The notes: generated by a model not told the origin, from the sequence alone. Shown: positions 1 through 8,692, numbered from the stretch's first letter. The stretch: DNA of 21,507 bases from an uncultured Ignavibacteria bacterium (GCA_937930275.1 CALGLM010000293.1:1-21507); one strand, 5' to 3'. Numbers and translations are program-made.

Positions 1-1
1 A

Positions 2-1339
2 ACAGGCGGCGGTATTAAGGCAGCATCTTCTCATACAGGCGCATTAAGCAGCTCCGATAAAGTTGTTGATGCTATTCTACGGCAGTTTGGAATTATACGA
101 GTTGAGACGATAAATGATTTATTTAATACCGCCAAAGGATTTGAGAATTTCCCGATACCAAAAGGGAATAAAGTTGCGGTTATTACAAATGCGGGAGGAC
201 CGGCAATTTTAGCAGTTGACAGGCTTGAACCTAACGGATTAACCATTGCTGAACTTACCGAAGAAACTAAAATAAAATTAAGAGAAATTGTTCATACCGA
301 AGGGAGTGTAAATAACCCGATTGATTTATTACCCGGCGGAAACGCCGATACATATAAAACAGTAAACAAAATTGTTGCAAACGACCCAAATGTTGATGCT
401 ATTATTTCGATTTTTGTTGAACCGGTTATGGTACAACCTTTGCCTGTAATAGAAGCAATAAACGGTATTACTAATTCGCAAAAGCCAATATTTCAAGTTG
501 TATTTCCGTTGCCGGAATTTTGGGCAAATTACAAACTAAACGAAAACAATACAAAACCTCTATTTAAAAATGCAGAAGACCCGAGTGTTGTTATTGCCAA
601 TATGCTTAGTTTTACAAACAACACAAGCATTAATTCTATTAATAACCAACGTAATGCATTATTTATTAATAGAAGTAAAAATGTATTTAATTTTAGAGAC
701 GGATATATAACTTCCGAATCTATTCAATCGATATTTAAGCATTATAAAATACCGTTAATTGAAGAAATGTTAATAAATGCGGCCGATTTTAGAGAATATA
801 AGCACCTAAAATTTCCAATTGTAGTAAAAGGAATTAATAAATCTGCAACTCATAAATCGGATTTAGGAGGAGTTATTCTTAATATTAAATCGTTTACTGA
901 ATTTATTTCTGCATGCCGAACGATTATTAAAAATTTCGCATTAAAAGGATTAAAAGTTGAAAAGTTTTTAATTCAACCATATATAACTCCAAAATTCGAG
1001 TTATTGATTGGCGGTACACGCGATTTAAGTTTTGGGCCGACTATTTCATTTGGGTTAGGGGGTAAATATGTTGAATTATTTGCCGATACAAGCATTAAAT
1101 CGGCTTATTTATGCCGTTATGATATTGAATGCATGTTAAACGAAACCAAAGCCGGTAAAATGTTAAAAGGTTTGCGGGGAGAAACAGGGGTTAATATTGA
1201 AGAAATAGTTAATATTATTTATAATTGCGCAGTAATGATTACGGAAAACGAAGGGATTGAAGAATTTGACATTAATCCGCTTGTTGTAACTAATGATGAT
1301 AAAATTTTTGCTATTGACGGAAGAATTAAATTTAAATAA
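2..1339 (+). CDS. ADP-forming acetyl/acyl-CoA synthetase, fused alpha-beta type, 5'-truncated
   Basis: The reading frame is open from base 2, so the gene starts outside the window; 445 residues remain of a protein usually near 700. Known family role: acyl-CoA + ADP + Pi to acid + ATP, substrate-level phosphorylation in the cytoplasm. The visible start holds the SHTGALSSSD segment; its His (codon 32-34) matches the phosphohistidine of the CoA-ligase domain in ADP-forming acetyl-CoA synthetases. It is followed by a second Rossmann-like ligase region (VAVITNAGGPA, NPIDLLPG). From about base 700 comes the ATP-grasp half, with FPIVVKG, a THKSDLGGV segment and the metal-binding EEFDINPLVV near the C-terminus. 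The protein stops after the ATP-grasp domain, so there is no C-terminal GNAT domain as in Pat-type acetyltransferases. The substrate (acetate, propionate or branched acids) cannot be read from the sequence. Ends 31 bases before the next gene. Confidence 0.9.
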   Translation, partial: TGGGIKAASSHTGALSSSDKVVDAILRQFGIIRVETINDLFNTAKGFENFPIPKGNKVAVITNAGGPAILAVDRLEPNGLTIAELTEETKIKLREIVHTEGSVNNPIDLLPGGNADTYKTVNKIVANDPNVDAIISIFVEPVMVQPLPVIEAINGITNSQKPIFQVVFPLPEFWANYKLNENNTKPLFKNAEDPSVVIANMLSFTNNTSINSINNQRNALFINRSKNVFNFRDGYITSESIQSIFKHYKIPLIEEMLINAADFREYKHLKFPIVVKGINKSATHKSDLGGVILNIKSFTEFISACRTIIKNFALKGLKVEKFLIQPYITPKFELLIGGTRDLSFGPTISFGLGGKYVELFADTSIKSAYLCRYDIECMLNETKAGKMLKGLRGETGVNIEEIVNIIYNCAVMITENEGIEEFDINPLVVTNDDKIFAIDGRIKFK

Positions 1340-1370
1340 AATGAATTAATTAACTATGAGAGGATATATG

Positions 1371-2033
1371 ATGAAAAGGCTATTATTGTTGTTTTTTATT
1401 ACTGCAAGCATTATAAAAGGTCAGGGGGCTTTGGATGAAATGGTTAATCCAAAAGAACTTATTCCCGATATTGTAATTGACTTAAGGTACAGTTCTGCAG
1501 ATCACAAGTTTAGAAATTTACCAAACGGTGATGTTCCGCTTCCTAAAATGTACACTGCAAACGAGTGCTTAGTTTTACTTAAAGCCGCTAACATGTTAAA
1601 AATTGCTCAAGATAGTTTGCGAAAAATTCGAACTCACAACGGCATTAGTTATCCGCAAGGTATAGGAATAAAAATATGGGACGGATACAGACCTCGTGCG
1701 GTTCAATATCTTTTATTTGCAGTTTATCCAAATCCGGTTTATGTTGCAGACCCTACCAGCGGAAGTAAACATAATAGAGGCGGAGCTATTGACTTAACTT
1801 TAGTTGATTTGGCTACAGATGAAGAACTTTTAATGCCTACTCCTTTTGACGATTTTAGCGAAAAAGCAGCCCAAACTTACAATAATCTATCGCCTACGAT
1901 TTTGGCTAATAGGCAGCTTTTACGATCCGTAATGTCTAATGTTGCAGGTTTTACCATATATGATTCCGAATGGTGGCATTACGAAATTCCGGGAGCTTCA
2001 GGATATCCGTTATTAGATTTTCAAATGAAATAG
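1371..2033 (+). CDS. Secreted D-alanyl-D-alanine dipeptidase (VanX/DdpX-like, peptidase M15D)
   Basis: Zinc dipeptidase of the M15D family, which splits D-Ala-D-Ala; in non-resistant bacteria this serves peptidoglycan recycling or dipeptide use. All VanX hallmarks are visible (numbering from 1371): DGYRP with R107, SKHNRGGAIDLT with zinc ligands H134 and D141, and EWWHYE with catalytic E200 and zinc ligand H203. An N-terminal hydrophobic signal peptide (MKRLLLLFFITASIIKG) predicts export to the periplasm. Start choice: in-frame ATGs lie at 1356, 1368 and 1371. The AGAGGA ribosome site at 1359-1364 is inside the longest version, so 1371 (6-base spacing, Lys-Arg right after Met) is preferred, giving 220 aa. 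No vanH/vanA partners are nearby, so glycopeptide resistance is not indicated. The next gene follows after 7 bases and is likely co-transcribed. Confidence 0.9.
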   Translation: MKRLLLLFFITASIIKGQGALDEMVNPKELIPDIVIDLRYSSADHKFRNLPNGDVPLPKMYTANECLVLLKAANMLKIAQDSLRKIRTHNGISYPQGIGIKIWDGYRPRAVQYLLFAVYPNPVYVADPTSGSKHNRGGAIDLTLVDLATDEELLMPTPFDDFSEKAAQTYNNLSPTILANRQLLRSVMSNVAGFTIYDSEWWHYEIPGASGYPLLDFQMK

Positions 2034-2040
2034 GTGACTT

Positions 2041-4317
2041 ATGAAAAAGATTTTATATATTTTTATGTTATTGCTTTTTAGCATTATTATTAACGCACAA
2101 AACGAATATATCGTTAACACATATCAAGATACGACACAACGTGATCCTCAAATTGCTAAAGACGGAAACGGTAATTATGTTGTAGTATGGACTACGTTAA
2201 ACAAAATTTCAAAGGCTTCACAAGATGAAATTGCCATACAAAGATTTAATAATAATGACGAGATGATAGGAGTTGAAGAATTAGTTAATACGACTACTGA
2301 TTTTAATCAGGAAAGACCCGCCGTTGCCATGAACGATACGGGAATGTATATTGTAGTTTGGGCTTCTTATACTGATTTTAATTCTATTTATGATATCCGG
2401 GCGAGAATATACAAAAACAATCAACCTGTAGGAAACGATTTTTTGGTTAATACTTTTACTACGGGAACACAAACAAATCCGGATGTTGCAATAGATAACA
2501 ACGGAAGTTTTGTAATAACTTGGGATAGCTGGTACCAAGACGGAAGCAATAAAGGCGTATATGCCCAAATGTTTGATAACAACGGAAATAAAATCGGCAA
2601 CGAATTTTTAGTAAATTCAACTACTATAAATAGTCAGCAAAGACCGGTAATTAAAAAATTTGAAAACTGCAACTTTATAATAGTTTGGGAATCATGGAAT
2701 CAAGATTCGGCAACCCCTTCCGGATACGGAATTTACGGTAAAATTTACTCGGCTTCCGGACAAGTTATTAAAGATGAATTTGGATTAAACACTTATACCA
2801 ACGACTACCAATGGTTTGGCGATTTAGCCGTTTATCCGGATAACAGCTTTATAGCAGTTTGGTGCAGTTGGAAACAAGACGGTTATGACGGCGGCATTTA
2901 CATGCAAAAATTTAATTCTGCAGGTGAAAAAATCGGCGGAGAAATTCTTGTAAATAAAACTATTGTTAATTATCAATGGTTACCTAAAATCGGGCTACTT
3001 GACAACGGAAATATTGCAGTCGTTTGGTCTTCTTGGTTGCAAGACGGTGACCGCGAAGGTGTTTTTTCTTCAATATTTGATAGTAATTTAAGCAAACTAA
3101 GTTTTGAGTGCATTGTTAATCAGTACACTACAAGTTACCAATGGGAGCCCGTATTTATTCCTAAAGCCGATAATACTATATTAGTTGCATATAGCAGTTG
3201 GGGAATTTCCGGCAAATGTTATGAAATTGTTGCACGCAAATTTACGCCTACATTTCCTCAAGCAATTATCCAACCGACATCATATAACCTTATAAACGGA
3301 GCTAACACAAGTAAAATTTTAGTACATGTAATAGATTCCACCCAAGTTACAAACAATAATTACGAAATCACTTTTACCGAAACAGGCACAAAAAAAGTAA
3401 AAGCAGATATTTTAAATACTACGACAAATACGCCTGTAGTTCAAAACTACCCGATTGAAGGAGGTGAAGGAGTATTTTACTTAACTCCGACTTTTGAAGG
3501 TATAGCCGTTCAGTTTATTCCGGAATTTGATTTTGCATTAGATTTGGATAATTCAGTATTCACCAACACAAGCGGTACTAATGTTATTTTCCAAGTTTTA
3601 GCTGCGTCCGGTAACGTTAAATTAGCACCTATTGATTGTATTTTAAATTGGGGAAAAACAGATACTTTAGCTAACGGTGCTTATGCATTCCCATTAGATA
3701 CGGCATACGGTTCATCCGGCACAAAAGATATATTGCTGCCTTTTATAGTTAACGATGTTACGAATAATGAAAAAATGAGAATCTACATATCAGAACCTGC
3801 AGCAACTAAAAACAAACGTTGGGACCCGGGCGAATCAATTATTTTATTAACTCCCGTTCAATACCAAACAAGCTTTCCAAATTTTCATGCTCAAATAAAA
3901 ACCACAAAACCGGTTGGCAATATAATTTATCCAAACTTAGGAGATACACAAGCAATACTTACAACACGTCCTATAAAAACCGGGGACAAATTTACTTTTA
4001 CGTCAAACAAAAATTTATTTGTTACTTCGGTATTAAGCGATAAAATTTCTCCGGATAAATTTGAGCTTGAACAAAACTACCCTAACCCATTTAACCCTTC
4101 TACAACAATCAGTTTCACTATTCCAGTTGAAGGTAAAGTTAAATTATCGGTTTATAATATCCTTGGTGAAAGAGTTACAACTTTGGTTGACGATTTTAAG
4201 CTAAAGGGAAATTATAAAGTTCAGTTTAACGCCCATAATTTGGCAAGCGGTATATATATTTATTCACTACAATTTAACAATAAAATTATCAACAAAAAAA
4301 TGGTAATGGTTAAATAG
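2041..4317 (+). CDS. Secreted seven-repeat (propeller-like) protein with type IX sorting tail
   Basis: A 758-residue exported protein of unknown function. Residues 1-20 are a signal peptide (MKKILYIFMLLLFSIIINAQ). Residues 25-403 hold seven copies of a ~55-residue unit beginning VNT.T...Q..P and passing through a V.W.SW.QDG core; seven copies of this size suggest a seven-bladed beta-propeller (inference). A central region without recognised repeats follows (about 404-670, possibly beta-sandwich). Residues 674-758 are a type IX secretion type-A sorting domain: FELEQNYPNPFNPSTTI, then a beta-rich stretch with LSVYNILGERV and LASGIYIYSL. In this family the tail directs passage across the outer membrane and surface anchoring or release. 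The upstream TAG stop is part of the AGGTG ribosome site 4 bases before the ATG, so translation is probably coupled to the dipeptidase gene. No catalytic motif was recognised. Confidence 0.88.
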   Translation: MKKILYIFMLLLFSIIINAQNEYIVNTYQDTTQRDPQIAKDGNGNYVVVWTTLNKISKASQDEIAIQRFNNNDEMIGVEELVNTTTDFNQERPAVAMNDTGMYIVVWASYTDFNSIYDIRARIYKNNQPVGNDFLVNTFTTGTQTNPDVAIDNNGSFVITWDSWYQDGSNKGVYAQMFDNNGNKIGNEFLVNSTTINSQQRPVIKKFENCNFIIVWESWNQDSATPSGYGIYGKIYSASGQVIKDEFGLNTYTNDYQWFGDLAVYPDNSFIAVWCSWKQDGYDGGIYMQKFNSAGEKIGGEILVNKTIVNYQWLPKIGLLDNGNIAVVWSSWLQDGDREGVFSSIFDSNLSKLSFECIVNQYTTSYQWEPVFIPKADNTILVAYSSWGISGKCYEIVARKFTPTFPQAIIQPTSYNLINGANTSKILVHVIDSTQVTNNNYEITFTETGTKKVKADILNTTTNTPVVQNYPIEGGEGVFYLTPTFEGIAVQFIPEFDFALDLDNSVFTNTSGTNVIFQVLAASGNVKLAPIDCILNWGKTDTLANGAYAFPLDTAYGSSGTKDILLPFIVNDVTNNEKMRIYISEPAATKNKRWDPGESIILLTPVQYQTSFPNFHAQIKTTKPVGNIIYPNLGDTQAILTTRPIKTGDKFTFTSNKNLFVTSVLSDKISPDKFELEQNYPNPFNPSTTISFTIPVEGKVKLSVYNILGERVTTLVDDFKLKGNYKVQFNAHNLASGIYIYSLQFNNKIINKKMVMVK
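2113..3249 (+). repeat. Seven coding repeats of 162-174 bp within the T9SS protein
   Basis: Each unit begins at the Val/Leu-Asn pair: bases 2113, 2284, 2446, 2611, 2785, 2950 and 3115, the last ending near 3249. All offsets are multiples of three (171, 162, 165, 174, 165, 165), so the repeat is at the protein level. Units 5-7 share a YQW motif in place of the Q.RP of units 1-4, hinting that the C-terminal three form a more recent duplication group. DNA identity between units is low, so the duplication is old. Confidence 0.8.
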
Positions 4318-4333
4318 ATTCAAATATTTTTGG

Positions 4334-4372
4334 GGGATTAACATACATATAAAACTTTAGTATGTTAATCCC
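4334..4372 (+). terminator. Perfect 13-bp hairpin after the T9SS protein gene
   Basis: The arm GGGATTAACATAC (4334-4346) is perfectly complementary to 4360-4372, with a 13-base loop, 16 bases after the stop codon. It is placed as a transcription terminator for the plus-strand dipeptidase/T9SS gene pair. The bases that follow (TCATTGTAATA) lack a clean T-run, so termination efficiency is uncertain; it may instead protect the mRNA 3' end. Confidence 0.6.
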
Positions 4373-4434
4373 TCATTGTAATATAAAACTTACACCTCTT
4401 CTATGTCTTCCGTTTTAAGCATTAATATAGGTTT

Positions 4435-4481
4435 AAAACAAAAAAGAGGACTTTCGGTTTTTAAGAGCACATAAATCCTCT
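4435..4481 (-). terminator. Intrinsic terminator of the S9 peptidase / YkvA unit
   Basis: Read on the minus strand, AGAGGATTT (4481-4473) pairs with the complementary run ending TCCTCT (4450-4445), nine pairs including one G-T. The stem is followed directly by six T, a G and four T. It lies 36 bases past the YkvA-like gene stop. Together with the plus-strand hairpin at 4334-4372 it separates two converging transcripts. Confidence 0.7.
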
Positions 4482-4516
4482 CCTGCTTAGTTAACCCCGT
4501 TAAGGGTAAATCATTA

Positions 4517-4858
4517 TTAATCGTAATAAGGAATTAATTCACTGCCTAAATATTTAACTACTGCCATAATTACCCCTAAATCATCCAAATACCCAATTAA
4601 CGGAGCAATATCGGGAATTGTATCAATCGGCAAAATAAAATACAACAAAGCAGCAACAACAATAGATTTACGATACCATTGCACGTAAGGGTCTTTCATA
4701 TATTGGAATAAAGCTTTAACATCTTTAACAAAAGATATTTTGCTGCCTACTTTTTCAATTTTATGCCATAAGCCTTCGTCAACTTTTTCCATCCCCTTAT
4801 AAACTTGTTCTTCATCCTCCATTTGTTCACGAAGGTCGTCAAATTCTTGATATTGCAT
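4517..4858 (-). CDS. YkvA-family (DUF1232) small membrane protein
   Basis: A 113-residue protein. The C-terminal half carries the DUF1232/YkvA signature: a KSIVVAALLYFILPIDTIPD segment followed by IAPLIGYLDDLGVIMAVV, i.e. two hydrophobic stretches around a conserved P-D-x-x-P-D turn (about residues 66-100). The N-terminal ~40 residues are acidic and charged and look cytoplasmic. The family has no settled biochemical function. Its start codon lies 2 bases after the S9 peptidase stop codon, and the ribosome site (AGAGG) is within the end of that gene, so the two are almost surely co-translated. No functional link between the two is known to me. Confidence 0.85.
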   Translation of the reverse strand: MQYQEFDDLREQMEDEEQVYKGMEKVDEGLWHKIEKVGSKISFVKDVKALFQYMKDPYVQWYRKSIVVAALLYFILPIDTIPDIAPLIGYLDDLGVIMAVVKYLGSELIPYYD

Positions 4859-4860
4859 TT

Positions 4861-6891
4861 TTACCTCTTATTATTTTCAAACCAATCGAAAATAGAATTC
4901 CACCATAATTTAGCATTTTGCGGTTTAGAAACAAAATGTGTCTCGTCAGGGAAATATAAGAATTTACTTTTTATTCCCATTCGTTGTAATGTAGTAAATA
5001 ATTCAAAAGCTTGCCCTTCCGGAACTCTAAAATCGTATGCACCGTGAATAACCAACATAGGCGTTTTAAAGTTTTTTGCATATTGATGAGGAGACCATTT
5101 TACATACATATCCCTATTTGTCCATGGTGTTCCTTTATATTCCCATTCAGGAAACCACAATTCTTCCGTTGTTCCGTACATGCTTTCTAAATTAAACACG
5201 CCGGCATGCGATACAACCGCATTAAAACGAGTTTCGTGCCCTTCCAACCAATTTACCATATAACCGCCATAAGATCCGCCGGCAGCATAAGTATTATTTT
5301 TATCAATAAATTTATAGTTGTTAATTGCATAATCGTAAGCGTTCATAAGGTCGGTATATGGTTTGCCGCCCCAATCGCCGCTAATTTCATCACAAAACTT
5401 TTGACCGTAACCCGTACTGCCACGTGGGTTAACAGCTACAACAACATATCCTTTAGATGCAAAAAGTTGCAAATTCCATCTATAGTGAAAATCATCTACC
5501 CACGCTCCTTGGGGTCCGCCATGTATTAAAAAAATCATAGGATACTTATTGTCGGCATTAAAAAACGGCGGTTTTACCAAAATTGATTGAACGTCTGCTC
5601 CGTCTGCTCCTTTACTCCAAAATGTTTCTATCTCATTCCATTCTATATTCTTTAGAATATCTTGGTTTAAGTAAGTGATTTGTTTAACTTTTTTATCCGC
5701 TATATTTAAATTAAATATTTCGTAAGGTAACGTGCTTTTCATTTGTTTAAAATATAAATTCAAGCCGGATGTACTAACCAAAATATTTGCGTTTATCTTT
5801 CCTTCTAAAACCGTTTCGTGCTTGTTATATTCCGTATCAAATCTATATATGTTTTTATTAACTTGTTTATCTGCAGTATAATAAATATATCTGGAATCAT
5901 TTGACCAGAACATTTCACCTATTGATTCATCAAGCTTAGAAGTAACATTAATTAGTTTATTCCCTTTTACGTCATAAAGTATTAAATCTTGTTTATCTGC
6001 TTCAAAACCGGCACGCGCCATACTTCTAAAAGCGATATATTTTCCGTCAGGAGAATAAACCGGTTGATTATCGTTTCCTTTACTAATCGATATTTTATGA
6101 TGTTTAAATTCTTTATCATCCAATTTTACTATAAAAATATCATTATTTGTACTTATAGAAAGCATGTCGTCTTTATTCATTGTAAAAACAACTTCTTTTC
6201 CGTCCGGTGAAATTGAATAATCTTTATCTCCCCCCAATGCAATAGGAGGCACATCAAAAGTTGATTTTGGAGTTAAATCCGAGTATTTTTTTGTTTCTAA
6301 GTTATATAAAAACAAGTGACTTCTTTTTTCACCGCGCCAAGCATTCCAATGTCTGTACATTAATTCGTTAAACATTTTAGCTTTTACTAAACTTGATGCT
6401 TCTTTTTCGTCTCTTTCTTTAATACTTTCTTGAGTTTCACAATCAGGATAAACCGAAGAAACAAATATAACTTTCCTTTCGTCAAAGGACCAAACAGCAC
6501 CCGAAACACCTGAGTATAAATCAGTTACTTTTTGTAAATTTTTACCGTCTAAATCACACACCCATAACTGATCATCGGCAACATAACTTATTCTGTTACT
6601 AATAGGTAAAAAAACCGGTTCGCTTTTTGCGGTATGCTCCGTATTTAACCTCGTCAATCCGTTGCCGGTCGAGTCACATATATAAATATCGGTATTCCCT
6701 TTGTTAGTTTCCATATTGTAATTAGTAACTTCAAAAGCTAAAAACTTACCGTTAGGAGCTATTGCAACCGTACCGATCCGCTTCATAGTCCATAAATCAT
6801 CAACTGTAATTGCATGCTTTATTGTTTGTGCCGCAGTAACCGATAAAAGAACAAAAAATAAAAGTACCGATAAAAAATTCTTTTTAAACAT
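4861..6891 (-). CDS. Exported S9 family prolyl oligopeptidase / dipeptidyl-peptidase-like serine peptidase
   Basis: A 676-residue serine peptidase of clan SC. Residues 1-21 form a signal peptide (MFKKNFLSVLLFFVLLSVTAA), so it acts in the periplasm or beyond. Residues ~30-400 contain recurring WD40/PD40-like strands (for example YSPDGKYIAF and SPDGKEVVF), the beta-propeller that gates substrate entry. The C-terminal alpha/beta-hydrolase domain shows the HGGP oxyanion segment and the triad S540 (GGSYGGY), D620 (YDFRVP) and H652 (ETHF). This arrangement fits acylaminoacyl-peptidase/DPP-type S9C enzymes trimming peptides in the periplasm; exact specificity cannot be read. A GAGGA ribosome site sits 3 bases before the ATG. 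It is first in a two-gene unit with the YkvA-like gene. Confidence 0.92.
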   Translation of the reverse strand: MFKKNFLSVLLFFVLLSVTAAQTIKHAITVDDLWTMKRIGTVAIAPNGKFLAFEVTNYNMETNKGNTDIYICDSTGNGLTRLNTEHTAKSEPVFLPISNRISYVADDQLWVCDLDGKNLQKVTDLYSGVSGAVWSFDERKVIFVSSVYPDCETQESIKERDEKEASSLVKAKMFNELMYRHWNAWRGEKRSHLFLYNLETKKYSDLTPKSTFDVPPIALGGDKDYSISPDGKEVVFTMNKDDMLSISTNNDIFIVKLDDKEFKHHKISISKGNDNQPVYSPDGKYIAFRSMARAGFEADKQDLILYDVKGNKLINVTSKLDESIGEMFWSNDSRYIYYTADKQVNKNIYRFDTEYNKHETVLEGKINANILVSTSGLNLYFKQMKSTLPYEIFNLNIADKKVKQITYLNQDILKNIEWNEIETFWSKGADGADVQSILVKPPFFNADNKYPMIFLIHGGPQGAWVDDFHYRWNLQLFASKGYVVVAVNPRGSTGYGQKFCDEISGDWGGKPYTDLMNAYDYAINNYKFIDKNNTYAAGGSYGGYMVNWLEGHETRFNAVVSHAGVFNLESMYGTTEELWFPEWEYKGTPWTNRDMYVKWSPHQYAKNFKTPMLVIHGAYDFRVPEGQAFELFTTLQRMGIKSKFLYFPDETHFVSKPQNAKLWWNSIFDWFENNKR

Positions 6892-6978
6892 AAATCCTCA
6901 ATAGTTTATTACACTTAAAATGATAAGTAAAATATAAAATTAAAAAAAATTATATTAATAAAAAACACAATTGTAAAT

Positions 6979-7022
6979 AAAAAAGAAACCCGCTTAAGCG
7001 GAGGGAGTTGCTTTTGCGGGTT
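6979..7022 (-). terminator. Intrinsic terminator after the Na+-pump beta subunit gene
   Basis: On the minus strand AACCCGC (7022-7016) pairs with GCGGGTT (6993-6987), followed by T, C and six T. It lies 27 bases past the stop of the OadB-like gene, whose transcript it should end. The descending arm overlaps a perfect 12-base palindrome, CCGCTTAAGCGG (6990-7001), which could form a competing smaller fold. Confidence 0.8.
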
Positions 7023-7049
7023 CTGAGGGATTGAGGTTAAGATAAAACT

Positions 7050-8273
7050 TTATTTTCCGAATAATATAGGAATAAGTCTAATATATACACCTGTAATAAT
7101 AGCTGTTGTTATTACTCCGGATATATTTGCTCCAATTGCAATAGCCAACACATTAGTATTTGGGTTAACTTCTTTTATTGATTTTTGTGCTACTTTTACT
7201 GTAGTAGGAACGCAGCTTACACCTGCTATTCCGATAACAGGATTAAATTTACCTTTTGTTATAAAGTACATAATATAACCGCCTATCAATCCGCCTATTC
7301 CGGATAACAACAATGCTATAATCCCCAAAATTAACAACAAAAATATTTTTGGATTTAACAACAAACGGGCATCACACAATACACCCAACAAAATACCCAA
7401 TAAAAATGTCGAACCGTACAACAATGGTCCTTTTATAAAATCAATTAGATGCTTTAATCCGCTTTCTCTTACCGCTACGCCAATAAATAACGAGAAAAAC
7501 AAAGGTGCTGCAACAGGAAACAATAAGCAAAGAATAATACAAGCAACAACAGCAAACGCCAATTTTTGATTTGAAGAAATACTTTTTTCTTTAACTTTTA
7601 CTACTGTATCAATTTTTCTAATTCTTTCCGGTACAAGCAGTTTTATAAGATAAGGGTATCCTCCGTAAGTTAGTCCCAAATACAAATATGCAACAACGGT
7701 TATCGGAACAAATAAATCTTTTGCCAAACTTAGCGAGGTAAACAACACCATTGGTCCGTCTGCACCTCCCACCATTGCTATTGAGGCAGCTTCTTTTGGA
7801 TTTAATCCAAATGCCATGGCAATCGGAATTGTTAAAAAAGTACCCAATTCTGCAAATAAAGCTAAAAACATACTTAAAAAAGGACGTGCAAGTATATACC
7901 CGACATCTAATAAAACACCTATTCCCATAAAAACAAAACACGCAATTAACCCGTTACTAAACATTAAAGTATAAATTGGCTGCAAAAAATCAATCTGCAT
8001 AACATTCATTAGCGAATTGGTATCGGTTAACAAAGGATCTACAAATAGGTTGCTATGCGCTCCGTTTGGCATAATTAATACACCCGAGTTTACCGCAGCC
8101 ATTCCAATTCCCATTGGTATCATCAATAACGGTTCTAATATTTCTTTTTTACCCAAATAAACAAGTAAGCCTCCTAACCCAATCAATAACAATCGAGTAA
8201 TAACAATAGCAATATCGGCACTAAATAATGTAGATACCCCTTGAAATAGATCTAAAACATCATGTAAATTCAT
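7050..8273 (-). CDS. Na+-translocating decarboxylase beta subunit (OadB/MmdB/GcdB family)
   Basis: A 407-residue polytopic membrane protein, within the usual 370-435 range. The family couples decarboxylation of a carboxybiotin intermediate (from oxaloacetate, methylmalonyl-CoA or glutaconyl-CoA) to Na+ export. Visible signatures: GVLLDVGYILARP, the GGADGP motif with the conserved Asp at 172 (the Na+-site residue described for OadB), GVSCVPTTVKVA (351-362), and GANISGVI (381-388). Multiple hydrophobic helices fill the remainder. The gene starts 7 bases after the stop of the OadG-like gene, so the two are coupled. Neither the carboxyltransferase (alpha) nor a biotin-carrier gene is in the window, so the substrate remains open; methylmalonyl-CoA or oxaloacetate are both plausible. 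Confidence 0.92.
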   Translation of the reverse strand: MNLHDVLDLFQGVSTLFSADIAIVITRLLLIGLGGLLVYLGKKEILEPLLMIPMGIGMAAVNSGVLIMPNGAHSNLFVDPLLTDTNSLMNVMQIDFLQPIYTLMFSNGLIACFVFMGIGVLLDVGYILARPFLSMFLALFAELGTFLTIPIAMAFGLNPKEAASIAMVGGADGPMVLFTSLSLAKDLFVPITVVAYLYLGLTYGGYPYLIKLLVPERIRKIDTVVKVKEKSISSNQKLAFAVVACIILCLLFPVAAPLFFSLFIGVAVRESGLKHLIDFIKGPLLYGSTFLLGILLGVLCDARLLLNPKIFLLLILGIIALLLSGIGGLIGGYIMYFITKGKFNPVIGIAGVSCVPTTVKVAQKSIKEVNPNTNVLAIAIGANISGVITTAIITGVYIRLIPILFGK

Positions 8274-8280
8274 AATCTTC

Positions 8281-8637
8281 TCAACCTATTCTCGGATATT
8301 TTCTTAAGCCGTATATTTTTGAACTCCAAGGAGAGTACGGCTTAATAATCTTATTAATTGTAAGTCTAAAGTTTTCTATATTTTCGTGCTCTTCCAAATA
8401 CATGCTAATAGCTAAACCGATAACCGCCTGTATTTCTAACTCTTTATCGGTATTTCCTGCTTCTTGTTGAATTTTTTCCACATTTTGACTGGAAAAGTAA
8501 TGACCTTCCTTTGCTCTTTCTTTCGAGATATTAATTAATTTAATTACCCACATAATCCCTTTAATTAACAATGCGACAAAAAAAGAAATTATTGCCGATA
8601 TAAAGATTAAGTAAGCTAATTTTATTAGGGTTTCCAT
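8281..8637 (-). CDS. Probable OadG-like (gamma/delta) subunit of the Na+-translocating decarboxylase
   Basis: A 118-residue protein with one N-terminal membrane helix (about residues 5-33), a charged linker and a cytosolic tail. The tail contains ELEIQAVIGLAISMYLEEH and ends in a YSPWSSKIYGLR segment. This layout (single helix, E.xAVI.xAI..YL helix, then a W-containing basic C-terminus) matches the OadG/MmdD family, the small subunit that anchors the soluble carboxyltransferase to the beta subunit. Identity to any named family member is weak by eye; the position directly upstream of the beta-subunit gene is the strongest argument. The start has no obvious ribosome site (AAAGTGCCAAG precedes the ATG). 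It follows the tandem-repeat element and is 224 bases past the TPR gene. Confidence 0.72.
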   Translation of the reverse strand: METLIKLAYLIFISAIISFFVALLIKGIMWVIKLINISKERAKEGHYFSSQNVEKIQQEAGNTDKELEIQAVIGLAISMYLEEHENIENFRLTINKIIKPYSPWSSKIYGLRKYPRIG

Positions 8638-8692
8638 CTTGGCACTTTTGTATATTTCAAAAATTTTATTTATTTTTAAAGTCCTATTAATT

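Noticed and set aside
31..246. Minus-strand open frame of 71 codons opposite the acyl-CoA synthetase gene
   Set aside because: It is the complement of a well-supported coding region with clear family motifs, and it shows no domain or ribosome site.
1371..2033. Glycopeptide (vancomycin) resistance from the VanX-like enzyme
   Set aside because: No VanH, D-Ala-D-Lac ligase or VanRS genes accompany it, and the protein has a signal peptide, unlike cytoplasmic VanX; a peptidoglycan turnover role is more likely.
8639..8656. TTGGCAC on the plus strand resembling a sigma-54 -24 element
   Set aside because: No TTGC follows at the required spacing and no plus-strand gene is downstream.
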